From the NCBI GenBank assembly GCA_964036665.1, contig OZ038531.1:12958168-13022167 (forward strand): a stretch of 64,000 bases of DNA. Reading direction: 5' to 3'. The notes below the pieces were generated by a model. The model was not told the DNA's origin. It saw only the letters and a list, made by a program, of their open reading frames with translations, and did no database searches. The translations under genes and the position numbers were made by a program. Of the stretch, positions 1-12,365 are shown in pieces. The number at the start of each line of letters is the position of its first letter. Within the stretch, counting starts at the first letter, position 1. The stretch is from Gordius sp. MW1 (lineage: Eukaryota; Nematomorpha; Gordioida; Gordea; Gordiidae).

Positions 1-2683
1 TTTAAAAATCCTATTATCCGAATGACTCCCGAAAAGAACTTTTAAGCAGCGAAAACTCTCATTTTGACAAAAGACAACGTTTTATTGTTGCCATTAGTTT
101 GTTGTATCGCATCGTGAGTGCTTAATTTTTGAAACATGCTCCATGCAATCATGATTTTAAAGAAATGCTTTTCTGATTCTGATAAATTTTTACTTTTTAT
201 CATGGAAATCACGTCTGAAAACGACAACTTTCATCGGATGAATAGTATTGAAACAAAAAATGTGAAAAATTTGAGGTAAAAAATTTATTTTTTGTTATTT
301 TATGTGAAAGAGCTTGAAAAAATATATAGAAGTAAGCCTAATTGAGAATCCTATTATCTTCGATTGACTCCCCAATAGAACTTTTAAGCCGCGAAACTCT
401 CATTTTGACAAAAGACAACGTTTTATTGTTGCCATTAGTTTGTTGTATCGCATCGTGAGTGCTTAATTTTTGAAACATGCTCCATGCAATCATGATTTTA
501 AAGAAGAGGTTTTCTGATTCTGATAAATTTTTACTTTTTATCATTTAAATCACGTCTGAAAACGACAAGTTTCATCTGATGAATAGTATTGAAACAAAAA
601 AATGTGAAAATTTTCTAAGAAAAAAAATATTTTTTTTGTTATTTTATGTGAAAGAGCTTGAAAAAATATATAGAAGTAAGCCTAATTGAGAATCCTATTA
701 TCCTCGATTGACTCCCCAAAAGAACTTTTAAGCAGCGAAAACTCTCATTTTGACAAAAGACAACGTTTTATTGTTGCCATTAGTTTGATGTATCGCATCG
801 TGAGTGCTTAATTTTTGAAACATGCTCCACGTAATCATGATTTTAAAGAAATAGTTTTCTGATTCTGATAAATTTTCACTTTTTATCATGGAAATCACGT
901 CAGAAAACGACAACTTTCATCGGGTGAATAGTATTGAAACAAAAAAATGTGAAAATTTTCTAAGAAAAAAAATATTTTTTTTGTTATTTTATGTGAAAGA
1001 GCTTGAAAAAATATATAGAAGTAAGCCTAATTAAGAATCCTATTATCCTCGATTGACTCCCCAAAATTAAGCAGCGAAAACTCTCATTTTGACAAAAGAC
1101 AACGTTTTATTGTTGCTATTAGTTGGTTGTATCGCAGCGTGAGTGCTTAATTTTTGAAAACTGCTCTATGCAATCATGATTTTAAAGAAATAGTTTTTTG
1201 CTCCGGATAAATTTTTACTTTTTATCATGGAAATCACGTCAGAAAACGACAACTTCATCAATAGTATTGAAACAAAAAAATGTGAAAAGTTTTGAGGTAA
1301 AAAATTTTTTTTTTAGTTATTTTATGTGAAAGAGCTTGAAAAAATATATAAAAGTAAGCCAATTTGAAAATCCTATTATCCGATTGATTCCCGAAAAGAA
1401 CTTTTAAGCAGCGAAAACTCTCATTTTGACAAAAGACAACGTTTTATTGTTGCCATTAGTTTGTTGTATCGCATCGTGAGTGCTTAATTTTTTAAACATG
1501 CTCCATGCAATCATGATTTTAAAGAAATGGTTTTCTGATTCTGATAAATTTTTACTTTTTATCATGGAAATCACGTCTGAAAACGACAACTTTTATCGGA
1601 TGAATAGTATTGAAACAAAAAAATGTGAAAAGTTTTGAGGTAAAAAAATTTATTTTTAGTTATTTTATGTGAAAGAGCTTGAAAAAATATATAAAAGTAA
1701 GCCAATTTGAAAATCCTATTATCCGATTGATTCCCGAAAAGAACTTTTAAGCAGCGAAAACTCTCATTTTGACAAAAGACAACGTTTTATTGTTGCCATT
1801 ATTTTGTTGTATCGCATCGTGAGTGCTTAATTTTTTAAACATGCTCCATGCAATCATGATTTTAAAGAAATGCTTTTCTGATTCTGATAAATTTTTACTT
1901 TTTATCATTTAAATCACGTCTGAAAACGACAACTTTCATGGGATGAATAGTAGTGAAACAAAAAAATGTGAAAATTTTCAAAGAAAAAAATTTATTTTTT
2001 TGTTATTTTATGTGAAAGAGCTTGAAAAAATATATAGAAGTAAGCCTAATTGAGAATCCTATTATCCTCGATTGACTCCCCAAAAGAACTTTTAAGCAGC
2101 GAAAACTCTCATTTTGACAAAAGTCAACGTTTTATTGTTGCCATTAGTTTGTTGAATCGCATCGTGAGTGCTTAATTTTTGAAACATGCTCCACGCAATC
2201 ATGATTTTAAAGAAATAGTTTTCTGATTCTGATAAATTTTTACTTTTTATCATGGAAATCACGTCAGAAAACGACAACTTTCATCGGGTGAATAGTATTA
2301 AAACAACAAAATGTGAAAATTTTCGAAGAAAAAAAATATTTTTTTTGTTATTTTATTTGAAAGAGCTTGAAAAAATATATAAAAGTAAGCCAATTTGAAA
2401 ATCCTATTATCAGATTGACTCCCGAAAAGAACTTTTAAGCAGCGAAAACTCTCATTTTGACAAAAGACAACGTTTTATTGTTGCTATTAGTTGGTTGTAT
2501 CGCAGCGTGAGTGCTTAATTTTTGAAACATGCTCCATGCAATCATGATTTTAAAGAAATGGTTTTCAGAATCTGATAAATTTTTACTTTTTTTCATGGAA
2601 ATCTCGTCTGAAAACGACAACTTGATCGGATGAATAGTATTGAAAAAAAATAATGTGAAAATTTTCTAAGAAAACAAATATTT

Positions 2684-2779
2684 TTTTTGTTATTTTATGT
2701 GAAGGAGCTTAAAAAAATACATAGAAGTAAGTTTTTGTTATTTTATGTGAAAGAGCTTGAAAAATTATATAAAAGTAAG
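2684..2779. repeat. 48-bp partial-monomer tandem duplication (first)
   Basis: Positions 2684-2731 and 2732-2779 are two tandem 48-bp copies of the segment running from TTTTTGTTATTTTATGTGAA to the AAGTAAG motif. The first copy reads GAAGGAGCTTAAAAAAATAC and the second GAAAGAGCTTGAAAAATTAT, so they differ at several bases. The host monomer is lengthened by 48 bp, which shifts the local spacing. The same structure recurs at 4766-4861. Confidence 0.88.
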
Positions 2780-4765
2780 CCTATTTGAGAATCCTATTAT
2801 CCTCGATTGACTCCCGAAAACAACTTTAAGCAGCGAAAACTCTCATTTTGACAAAAGACAACGTTTTATTTTTGCTATTAGTTCGTTGTGTCGCAGCGTG
2901 AGTGCTTAATTTTTGAAAACTGCTCTATGCAATCATGATTTTAAAGAAATAGTTTTTTGCTCCGGATAAATTTTTACTTTTTATCATGGAAATCACGTCA
3001 GAAAACGACAACTTTCATCGGATGAATAGTAATAAAACAAAAAAATGTGAAAATTTTCTAAGAAAAAAAATATTTTTTTTGTTATTTTATGTGAAAGAGC
3101 TTGAAAAAACATATAGAAGTAAGCCAATTTGAGAATCCTATTATCCTCGATTAACTCCCGAAAAGAACTCTTAAGCAGCGAAAACTCTCATTTTGACAAA
3201 AGACAACGTTTTAGTTGCCATTAGTTTGTTGTATCGCAGCGTGAGTGCTTAATTTTTGAAACATGCTCTATGTAAATCATGATTTTAAAGAAATAGTTTT
3301 CTGATTCTGATAAATTTTTACTTTTTATCATGCACGTGAGAAAACGACAACGTTCATCGGGTGAATAGTATTAAAACAAAAAAATGTGAAAATTTTCTAA
3401 GAAAAAAAATATTTTTTTTGTTATTTTATGTGAAAGAGCTTGAAAAAATATATAGAAGTAAGCCTAATTGAGAATCCTATTATCCTCGATTGACTCCCCA
3501 AAAGAACTTTTAAGCAGCGAAAACTCTCATTTTGACAAAAGACAACGTTTTAATTTGCTATTAGTTCGTTGTGTCGCAGCGTGAGTGCTTAATTTTTGAA
3601 AACTGCTTTAAGCAATCATGATTTTAAAGAAATAGTTTTTTGCTCCGCATAAATTTTTACTTTTTATCATGGAAATCACGTCAGAAAACGACAACTTTCA
3701 TCGGATGAATAGTATTGAAACAAAAAAATGTGAAAATTTTCGAAAAAAACAATATTTTTTTTGTCATTTCTGTGAAAGAGCTTGAAAATATATATAGAAA
3801 ATTTGAGAATATCTTCGATTGACTACCGAAAAGAACTTTTAAGCAGCGAAAACTCTCATTTTGACAAAAGACAACGTTTTAGTTGCCATTAGTTTGTTGT
3901 ATCGCATCGTGAGTGCTTAATTTTTGAAACATGCTCTATGCAATCATGATTTTAAAGAAATAGTTTTCTGATTCAGATAAATTTTTACTTTTTATCATGG
4001 AAATCACGTCTGAAAACGACAACTTTCATCGGATGAATAGTATTGAAAAAAATGTGAAAAATTTTGAGGTAAAAAAATTTATTTTTTGTTATTTTTTGTG
4101 AAAGAGCTTAAAAAAATATATAAAAGTAAGCCAATTTGAGAAACCTATTATCCTCGATTGACTCCCGAAAAGAACTTTTAAGCAGCGAAAACTCTCATTT
4201 TGACAAAAGACAACGTTTTATTGTTGCTATTAGTTGGTTGTATCGCTGCGTGATTGCTCAATTTTTGAAAACTGCTCTATGCAATCATGATTTTAAAGAA
4301 ATAGTTTTTTGCTCCTGATAAATTTTTCTTTTTATCATGGAAATCACGTCAGAAGACGACAACTTTCATCGGATGATTAGTATTGAAACAAAAAAATGTG
4401 AAAATTTTCTAAGAAAAAAAACATTTTTTTTGTTATTTTATGTGAAAGAGCTTAAAAAAATATATAAAGTAAGCCAATTTGACAATCCTATTCTCGATTG
4501 ACTCCCAAAAAGAACTTTTAAGCAGCAAAAACTCTCATTTTGACAAAAGACAACGTTTTATTGTTGCTATTAGTTGGTTGTATCGCAGCGTGAGTGCTTA
4601 ATTTTTGAAACATGCTCCATGCAATCATGATTTTAAAGAAATGGTTTTCTGATTCTGATAAATTTTTACTTTTTATCATGGAAATCACGTCTGAAAACGA
4701 CAACTTTTAGGATGAATAGTATTGAAACAAAAAAATGTGAAAATTTTCTAAGAAAACAAATATTT

Positions 4766-4861
4766 TTTTTGTTATTTTATGTGAAAGAGCTTGAAAAAAT
4801 ACATAGAAGTAAGTTTTTGTTATTTTATGTGAAAGAGCTTGAAAAAATATATAAAAGTAAG
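4766..4861. repeat. 48-bp partial-monomer tandem duplication (second)
   Basis: Positions 4766-4813 and 4814-4861 repeat the arrangement seen at 2684-2779, with the same ATACATAGAAGTAAG ending in the first copy. The two rearranged monomers lie 2,082 bp apart, which fits six monomers plus one extra 48 bp. They therefore probably descend from one rearranged ancestor that was copied as part of a six-monomer block. The identical junction in both supports a single origin. Confidence 0.87.
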
Positions 4862-5889
4862 CCTAATTGAGAATCCTATTATCCTCCATTGACTCCCCAA
4901 AAGAACTTTTAAGCAGCGAAAACTCTCATTTTGACAAAAGACAACGTTTTAGTTGCCATTAGTTTGTTGTATCGCATCGTGAGTGCTTAATTTTTTAAAC
5001 ATGCTCCATGCAATCATGATTTTGAAGAAATGGTTTTCTGATTCTGATAAATTTTTACTTTTTATCATGGAAATCACGTCTGAAAACGACAACTTTCATC
5101 GGATGAATAGTATTGAAACAAAAAAATGTGAAAAGTTTTGAGGTAAAAAAATTTATTTTAGTTATTTTATGTGAAAGAGCTTGAAAAAATATATAAAAGT
5201 AAGCCAATTTGAAAATCCTATTATCCGATTGATTCCCTAAAAGAACTTGTAAGCAGCGAAAACTCTCATTTTGACAAAAGACAACGTTTTATTATTGCCA
5301 TTAGTTTGTTGTATCGCATCGTGAGTGCTTAATTTTTTAAACATGCTCCATGCAATCATGATTTTAAAGAAATGCTTTTCTGATTCTGATAAATTTTTAC
5401 TTTTTATCATTTAAATCACGTCTGAAAACGACAACTTTCATCGGATGAATAGTATTGAAACAAAAAAATGTGAAAATTTTCAAAGAAAAAAAATATTTTT
5501 TTTGTTATTTTATGTGAAAGAGCTTGAAAAAATATATAGAAGTAAGCCTAATTGAGAATCCTATTATCCTCGATTGACTCCCCAAAAGAACTTTTAAGCC
5601 GCGAAAACTCTCATTTTGACAAAAGACAACGTTTTATTGTTGCCATTAGTTTGTTATATCGCATCGTTAGTGCTTAATTTTTGAAACATGCTCCATGCAA
5701 TCATGATTTTAAAGAAGAGGTTTTCTGATTCTGATAAATTTTTACTTTTTATCATTTAAATCACGTCTGAAAACGACAACTTTCATCTGATGAATAGTAT
5801 TGAAACAAAAAAATGTGAAAATTTTCTAAGAAAAAAAATATTTTTTTTGTTATTTTATGTGAAAGAGCTTGAAAAAATATATAGAAGTA

Positions 5890-5912
5890 AGCCTAATTGA
5901 CTCCCCAAAAGA
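5890..5912. repeat. Deletion monomer lacking the CCTATTATCCTCG segment
   Basis: AAGCCTAATTGA runs directly into CTCCCCAAAAG. The block GAGAATCCTATTATCCTCGA normally present between them is missing, about 20-22 bp. TTGA stands at both edges of the lost segment (AATTGAG and GATTGACT), so a microhomology-mediated deletion is a reasonable explanation. Confidence 0.8.
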
Positions 5913-8194
5913 ACTTTTAAGCAGCGAAAACTCTCATTTTGACAAAAGACAACGTTTTATTGTTGCCATTAGTTTGTTGTATCGCATCGTGAGTGCTTAA
6001 TTTTTGAAACATGCTCAACGCAATCATGATTTTAAAGAAATACTTTTCTGATTCTGATAAATTTTCACTTTTTATCATGGAAATCACGTCAGAAAACGAC
6101 AACTTTCATCGGGTGAATAGTATTGAAACAAAAAAATGTGAAAATTTTCGAAGAAAATAAATATTTTTTTTGTTATTTTATGTGAAAAGCTTGAAAAAAT
6201 ATATAAAAGTAAGCCAATTTGAAAATCCTATTATCCGATTGACTCCCGAAAAGAACTTTTAAGCAGCGAAAACTCTCATTTTGACAAAAGACAACGTTTT
6301 ATTGTTGCTATTAGTTGGTTATATCGCAGCGTGAGTGCTTAATTTTTGAAACATGCTCCACGCAATCATGATTTTAAAGAAATAGTTTTCTGATTCTGAT
6401 AAATTTTCACTTTTTATCATGGAAATCACGTCAGAAAACTACAACTTTCATCGGGTGAATAGTATTGAAACAACAAAATGTGAAAATTTTCGAAGAAAAA
6501 AAATATTTTTTTTGTTATTTTATGTGAAAGAGCTTGAAAAAATATATAAAAGTAAGCCAATTTGAAAATCCTATTATCCGATTGACTCCCGAAAAGAACT
6601 TTAAAGCAGCGAAAACTCTCATTTTGACAAAAGACAACGTTTTATTGTTGCTATTAGTTGGTTGTATCGCAGCGTGAGTGCTTAATTTTTGAAAACTGCT
6701 CTATGCAATCATGATTTTAAAGAAATAGTTTTTTGCTCCGGATAAATTTTTACTTTTTATCATGGAAATCACGTCAGAAAACGACAACTTCATCTGATGA
6801 ATAGTATTGAAACAAAAAAATGTGAAAATTTTCTAAGAAAAAAAATATTTTTTTTGTTATTTTATGTGAAAGAGCTTGAAAAAATATATAAAAGTAAGCC
6901 AATTTAAAAATCCTATTATCCGATTGACTCCCGAAAAGAACTTTTAAGCAGCGAAAACTCTCATTTTGACAAAAGACAACGTTTTATTGTTGCTATTAGT
7001 TGGTTGTATCGCAGCGTGAGTGCTTAATTTTTGAAACATGCTCCATGCAATCATGATTTTAAAGAAATAGTTTTCAGAATCTGATAAATTTTTACTTTTT
7101 TTCATGGAAATCACATCAGAAAACGACAACTTTCACCGGATGAATAGTATTGAAACAAAAAATGTGAAAAGTTTTGAGGTAAAAATTTTTTTTTTTTTTT
7201 TATTTGAAAGAGCTTGAAAAAATATATAAAGGTAAGCCACTTTGAAAATCCTATTATCCTCGATTGACTCCCCAAAAGAACTTTTAAGCAGCGAAAACTC
7301 TCATTTTGACAAAAGACAACGTTTTATTGTTGCCATTAGTTTGTTGTATCGCATCGTGAGTGCTTAATTTTTGAAACATGCTCCACGCAATCATGATTTT
7401 AAAGAAATAGTTTTCTGATTCTGATAAATTTTTACTTTTTATCATGGAAATCACGTCAGAAAACGACAACTTTCATCGGGTGAATAGTATTGAAACAAAA
7501 AAATGTGAAAATTTTCGAAGAAAATAAATATTTTTTTTGTTATTTTATGTGAAAGAGCTTGAAAAAATATATAAAAGTAAGCCAATTTGAAAATCCTATT
7601 ATCCGATTGACTCCCGAAAAGAACTTTTAAGCAGCGAAAACTCTCATTTTGACAAAAGACAACGTTTTATTGTTGCTATTAGTTGGTTGTATCGCAGCGT
7701 GAGCGCTTAATTTTTGAAACATGCTACACGCAATCATGATTTTAAAGAAATAGTTTTCTGATTCTGATAAATTTTCACTTTTTATCATGGAAATCACGTC
7801 TGAAAACGACAACTTTCATCGGGTGAATAGTATTAAAACAACAAAATGTGAAAATTTTCGAAGAAAAAAAATATTTTTTTTGTTATTTTATGTGAAAGAG
7901 CTTGAAAAAATATATAAAAGTAAGCCAATTTGAAAATCCTATTATCCGATTGACTCCCGAAAAGAACTTTTTAGCAGCGAAAACTCTCATTTTGACAAAA
8001 GACAACGTTTTATTGTTGCTATTAGTTGGTTGTATCGCAGCGTGAGTGCTTAATTTTTGAAAACTGCTCTATGCAATCATGATTTTAAAGAAATAGTTTT
8101 TTGCTCCGGATAAATTTTTACTTTTTATCATGGAAATCACGTCAGAAAACGACAACTTCATCAATAGTATTGAAACAAAAAATGTGAAAAGTTT

Positions 8195-8225
8195 TGAGGT
8201 AAAAAATTAGCTTGAAAAAATATAT
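8195..8225. repeat. Deletion monomer at the edge of the 2,055-bp repeat
   Basis: The sequence goes from GAGGTAAAAAATT straight to AGCTTGAAAAAATATATA, losing the usual stretch that holds TTATTTTATGTGAAAG, about 30 bp. The matching place in the next six-monomer unit (about 10,228-10,276) retains the segment. The breakpoint coincides with the left boundary of the 2,055-bp repeat. Confidence 0.8.
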
Positions 8226-10263
8226 AAAAGTAAGCCAATTTGAAAATCCTATTATCCGAATGATTCCCGAAAAGAACTTTTAAGCAGCGAAAACTCTCAT
8301 TTTGACAAAAGACAACGTTTTATTGTTGCTATTAGTTGGTTGTATCGCAGCGTGAGTGCTTAATTTTTGAAAACTGCTCTATGCAATCATGATTTTAAAG
8401 AAATGGTTTTCTGATTCTGATAAATTTTTACTTTTTATCATGGAAATCACGTCTGAAAACGACAACTTTCATCGGATGAATAGTATTGAAACAAAAAAAT
8501 GTGAAAAGTTTTGAGGTAAAAAATTTATTTTTAGTTATTTTATGTAAAAGAGCTTGAAAAAATATATAAAAGTAAGCCAATTTGAAAATCCTATTATCCG
8601 ATTGATTCCCGAAAAGAACTTTTAAGCAGCGAAAACTCTCATTTTGACAAAAGACAACGTTTTATTGTTGCCATTAGTTTGTTGTATCGCATCGTGAGTG
8701 CTTAATTTTTTAAACATGCTCCATGCAATCATGATTTTAAAGAAATGCTTTTCTGATTCTGATAAATTTTTACTTTTTATCATTTAAATCACGTCTGAAA
8801 ACGACAACTTTCATCGGATGAATAGTATTGAAACAAAAAAATGTGAAAATTTTCAAAGAAAAAAAATTTTTTTTTGTTATTTTATGTGAAAGAGCTTGAA
8901 AAAATATATAGAAGTAAGCCTAATTGAGAATCCTATTATCCTCGATTGACTCCCCAAAAGAACTTTTAAGCAGCGAAAACTCTCATTTTGACAAAAGACA
9001 ACGTTTTATTGTTGCCATTAGTTTGTTGTATCGCATCGTGAGTGCTTAATTTTTGAAACATGCTCCACGCAATCATGATTTTAAAGAAATAGTTTTCTGA
9101 TTCTGATAAATTTTCACTTTTTATCATGGAAATCACGTCAGAAAACGACAACTTTCATCGGGTGAATAGTATTGAAACAAAAAAATGTGAAAATCTTCTA
9201 AGAAAAAAATTTTTTTGTTGTTGTTATTTTATGTGAAAGAGCTTGAAAAAATATATAGAAGTAAGCCTAATTGAGAATCCTATTATCCTCGATTGACTCC
9301 CCAAAATTAAGCAGCGAAAACTCTCATTTTGACAAAAGACAACGTTTTATTGTTGCCATTAGTTTGTTGTATCGCATCGTGAGTGCTTAATTTTTTAAAC
9401 ATGCTCCATGCAATCATGATTTTAAAGAAATGCTTTTCTGATTCTGATAAATTTTTACTTTTTATCATTTAAATCACGTCTGAAAACGACAACTTTCATC
9501 GGATGAATAGTATTGAAACAAAAAAATGTGAAAATTTTCAAAGAAAAAAAATTTTTTTTTGTTATTTTATGTGAAAGAGCTTGAAAAAATATATAGAAGT
9601 AAGCCTAATTGAGAATCCTATTATCCTCGATTGACTCCCCAAAAGAACTTTTAAGCAGCGAAAACTCTCATTTTGACAAAAGACAACGTTTTATTGTTGC
9701 CATTAGTTTGTTGTATCGCATCGTGAGTGCTTAATTTTTGAAACATGCTCCACGCAATCATGATTTTAAAGAAATAGTTTTCTGATTCTGATAAATTTTC
9801 ACTTTTTATCATGGAAATCACGTCAGAAAACGACAACTTTCATCGGGTGAATAGTATTGAAACAAAAAAATGTGAAAATCTTCTAAGAAAAAAATTTTTT
9901 TGTTGTTGTTATTTTATGTGAAAGAGCTTGAAAAAATATATAGAAGTAAGCCTAATTGAGAATCCTATTATCCTCGATTGACTCCCCAAAATTAAGCAGC
10001 GAAAACTCTCATTTTGACAAAAGACAACGTTTTATTGTTGCCATTAGTTTGTTGTATCGCATCGTGAGTGCTTAATTTTTTAAACATGCTCCATGCAATC
10101 ATGATTTTAAAGAAATGGTTTTCTGATTCTGATAAATTTTTACTTTTTATCATGGAAATCACGTCTGAAAACGACAACTTTCATCGGATGAATAGTATTG
10201 AAACAAAAAAATGTGAAAAGTTTTGAGGTAAAAAAATTTATTTTTAGTTATTTTATGTGAAAG
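8209..10263. repeat. 2,055-bp six-monomer HOR, copy 1
   Basis: From AGCTTGAAAAAATATATA at 8209 the sequence matches the sequence 2,055 bp downstream. Diagnostic marks recur in order: CCGAATGATTCCC (about 8258), two dimers of a CATTTAAATCACG monomer followed by a TTTTCACTTTTT / CATCGGGTG / AATCTTCTAAG monomer, then a CATGGAAATCACGTC monomer with AAAAAAATTTATTTTTAG. The copies look nearly identical by eye. The left end is set by a deletion joint, the right by the start of copy 2. Confidence 0.88.
8622..9991. repeat. Nested 685-bp dimer repeat (two units)
   Basis: Two dimers, 8622-9306 and 9307-9991, each contain a monomer with CATTTAAATCACGTC and one with CCACGCAATCATG, TTTTCACTTTTT and GGGTGAATAG. 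The dimer boundary carries the shortened joint CCCCAAAATTAAGC, seen at 9301 and again at 9986, so the duplication copied this small deletion. Confidence 0.86.
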
Positions 10264-12365
10264 AGCTTGAAAAAATATATAAAAGTAAGCCAATTTGAAA
10301 ATCCTATTATCCGAATGATTCCCGAAAAGAACTTTTAAGCAGCGAAAACTCTCATTTTGACAAAAGACAACGTTTTATTGTTGCTATTAGTTGGTTGTAT
10401 CGCAGCGTGAGTGCTTAATTTTTGAAAACTGCTCTATGCAATCATGATTTTAAAGAAATGGTTTTCTGATTCTGATAAATTTTTACTTTTTATCATGGAA
10501 ATCACGTCTGAAAACGACAACTTTCATCGGATGAATAGTATTGAAACAAAAAAATGTGAAAAGTTTTGAGGTAAAAAATTTATTTTTAGTTATTTTATGT
10601 AAAAGAGCTTGAAAAAATATATAAAAGTAAGCCAATTTGAAAATCCTATTATCCGATTGATTCCCGAAAAGAACTTTTAAGCAGCGAAAACTCTCATTTT
10701 GACAAAAGACAACGTTTTATTGTTGCCATTAGTTTGTTGTATCGCATCGTGAGTGCTTAATTTTTTAAACATGCTCCATGCAATCATGATTTTAAAGAAA
10801 TGCTTTTCTGATTCTGATAAATTTTTACTTTTTATCATTTAAATCACGTCTGAAAACGACAACTTTCATCGGATGAATAGTATTGAAACAAAAAAATGTG
10901 AAAATTTTCAAAGAAAAAAAATTTTTTTTTGTTATTTTATGTGAAAGAGCTTGAAAAAATATATAGAAGTAAGCCTAATTGAGAATCCTATTATCCTCGA
11001 TTGACTCCCCAAAAGAACTTTTAAGCAGCGAAAACTCTCATTTTGACAAAAGACAACGTTTTATTGTTGCCATTAGTTTGTTGTATCGCATCGTGAGTGC
11101 TTAATTTTTGAAACATGCTCCACGCAATCATGATTTTAAAGAAATAGTTTTCTGATTCTGATAAATTTTCACTTTTTATCATGGAAATCACGTCAGAAAA
11201 CGACAACTTTCATCGGGTGAATAGTATTGAAACAAAAAAATGTGAAAATCTTCTAAGAAAAAAATTTTTTTGTTGTTGTTATTTTATGTGAAAGAGCTTG
11301 AAAAAATATATAGAAGTAAGCCTAATTGAGAATCCTATTATCCTCGATTGACTCCCCAAAATTAAGCAGCGAAAACTCTCATTTTGACAAAAGACAACGT
11401 TTTATTGTTGCCATTAGTTTGTTGTATCGCATCGTGAGTGCTTAATTTTTTAAACATGCTCCATGCAATCATGATTTTAAAGAAATGCTTTTCTGATTCT
11501 GATAAATTTTTACTTTTTATCATTTAAATCACGTCTGAAAACGACAACTTTCATCGGATGAATAGTATTGAAACAAAAAAATGTGAAAATTTTCAAAGAA
11601 AAAAAATTTTTTTTTGTTATTTTATGTGAAAGAGCTTGAAAAAATATGAAGTAAGCCTAATTGAGAATCCTATTATCCTCGATTGACTCCCCAAAAGAAC
11701 TTTTAAGCAGCGAAAACTCTCATTTTGACAAAAGACAACGTTTTATTGTTGCCATTAGTTTGTTGTATCGCATCGTGAGTGCTTAATTTTTGAAACATGC
11801 TCCACGCAATCATGATTTTAAAGAAATAGTTTTCTGATTCTGATAAATTTTCACTTTTTATCATGGAAATCACGTCAGAAAACGACAACTTTCATCGGGT
11901 GAATAGTATTGAAACAAAAAAATGTGAAAATCTTCTAAGAAAAAAATTTTTTTGTTGTTGTTATTTTATGTGAAAGAGCTTGAAAAAATATATAGAAGTA
12001 AGCCTAATTGAGAATCCTATTATCCTCGATTGACTCCCCAAAATTAAGCAGCGAAAACTCTCATTTTGACAAAAGACAACGTTTTATTGTTGCCATTAGT
12101 TTGTTGTATCGCATCGTGAGTGCTTAATTTTTTAAACATGCTCCATGCAATCATGATTTTAAAGAAATGGTTTTCTGATTCTGATAAATTTTTACTTTTT
12201 ATCATGGAAATCACGTCTGAAAACGACAACTTTCATCGGATGAATAGTATTGAAACAAAAAAATGTGAAAAGTTTTGAGGTAAAAAAATTTATTTTTAGT
12301 TATTTTATGTGAAAGAGCTTGAAAAAATATATAAAAGTAAGCCAATTTGAAAATCCTATTATCCG
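10264..12365. repeat. 2,055-bp six-monomer HOR, copy 2
   Basis: Repeats copy 1 in the same order. It carries a 3-bp loss near 11,645 (AAAATATGAAG instead of AAAATATATAGAAG), so later landmarks are offset by 2,052 bp. The copy ends where the copy-1 mark CCGAATGATTCCC is replaced by CCGATTGATTCCC near 12,362. Such near-identity between adjacent multimers is expected from recent unequal crossing over. Confidence 0.88.
10677..12043. repeat. Nested 685-bp dimer repeat, counterpart in HOR copy 2
   Basis: This is the equivalent pair of dimers inside the second 2,055-bp unit, with the same CATTTAAAT and CCACGCAATC monomers and the same CCCCAAAATTAAGC joint. The second dimer is 3 bp shorter because of the change near 11,645. 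The dimer duplication therefore predates the 2,055-bp duplication. Confidence 0.85.

Larger units (their letters stand above)
1..8208. repeat. Heterogeneous left part of family A
   Basis: About 24 family A monomers with no clean long-range periodicity. Subtypes alternate irregularly and carry many private changes, for example a shortened CCCCAAAATTAAGC joint near 1060, several copies with CATTTAAATCACG in place of CATGGAAATCACG (541, 1908, 5408, 5753), and a missing GAGAATCCTATTATCCTCGA stretch near 5,900. A weak six-monomer relation links about 2.4-2.8 kb and 4.5-4.9 kb, marked by a shared 48-bp internal duplication. No gene is present. Confidence 0.85.
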
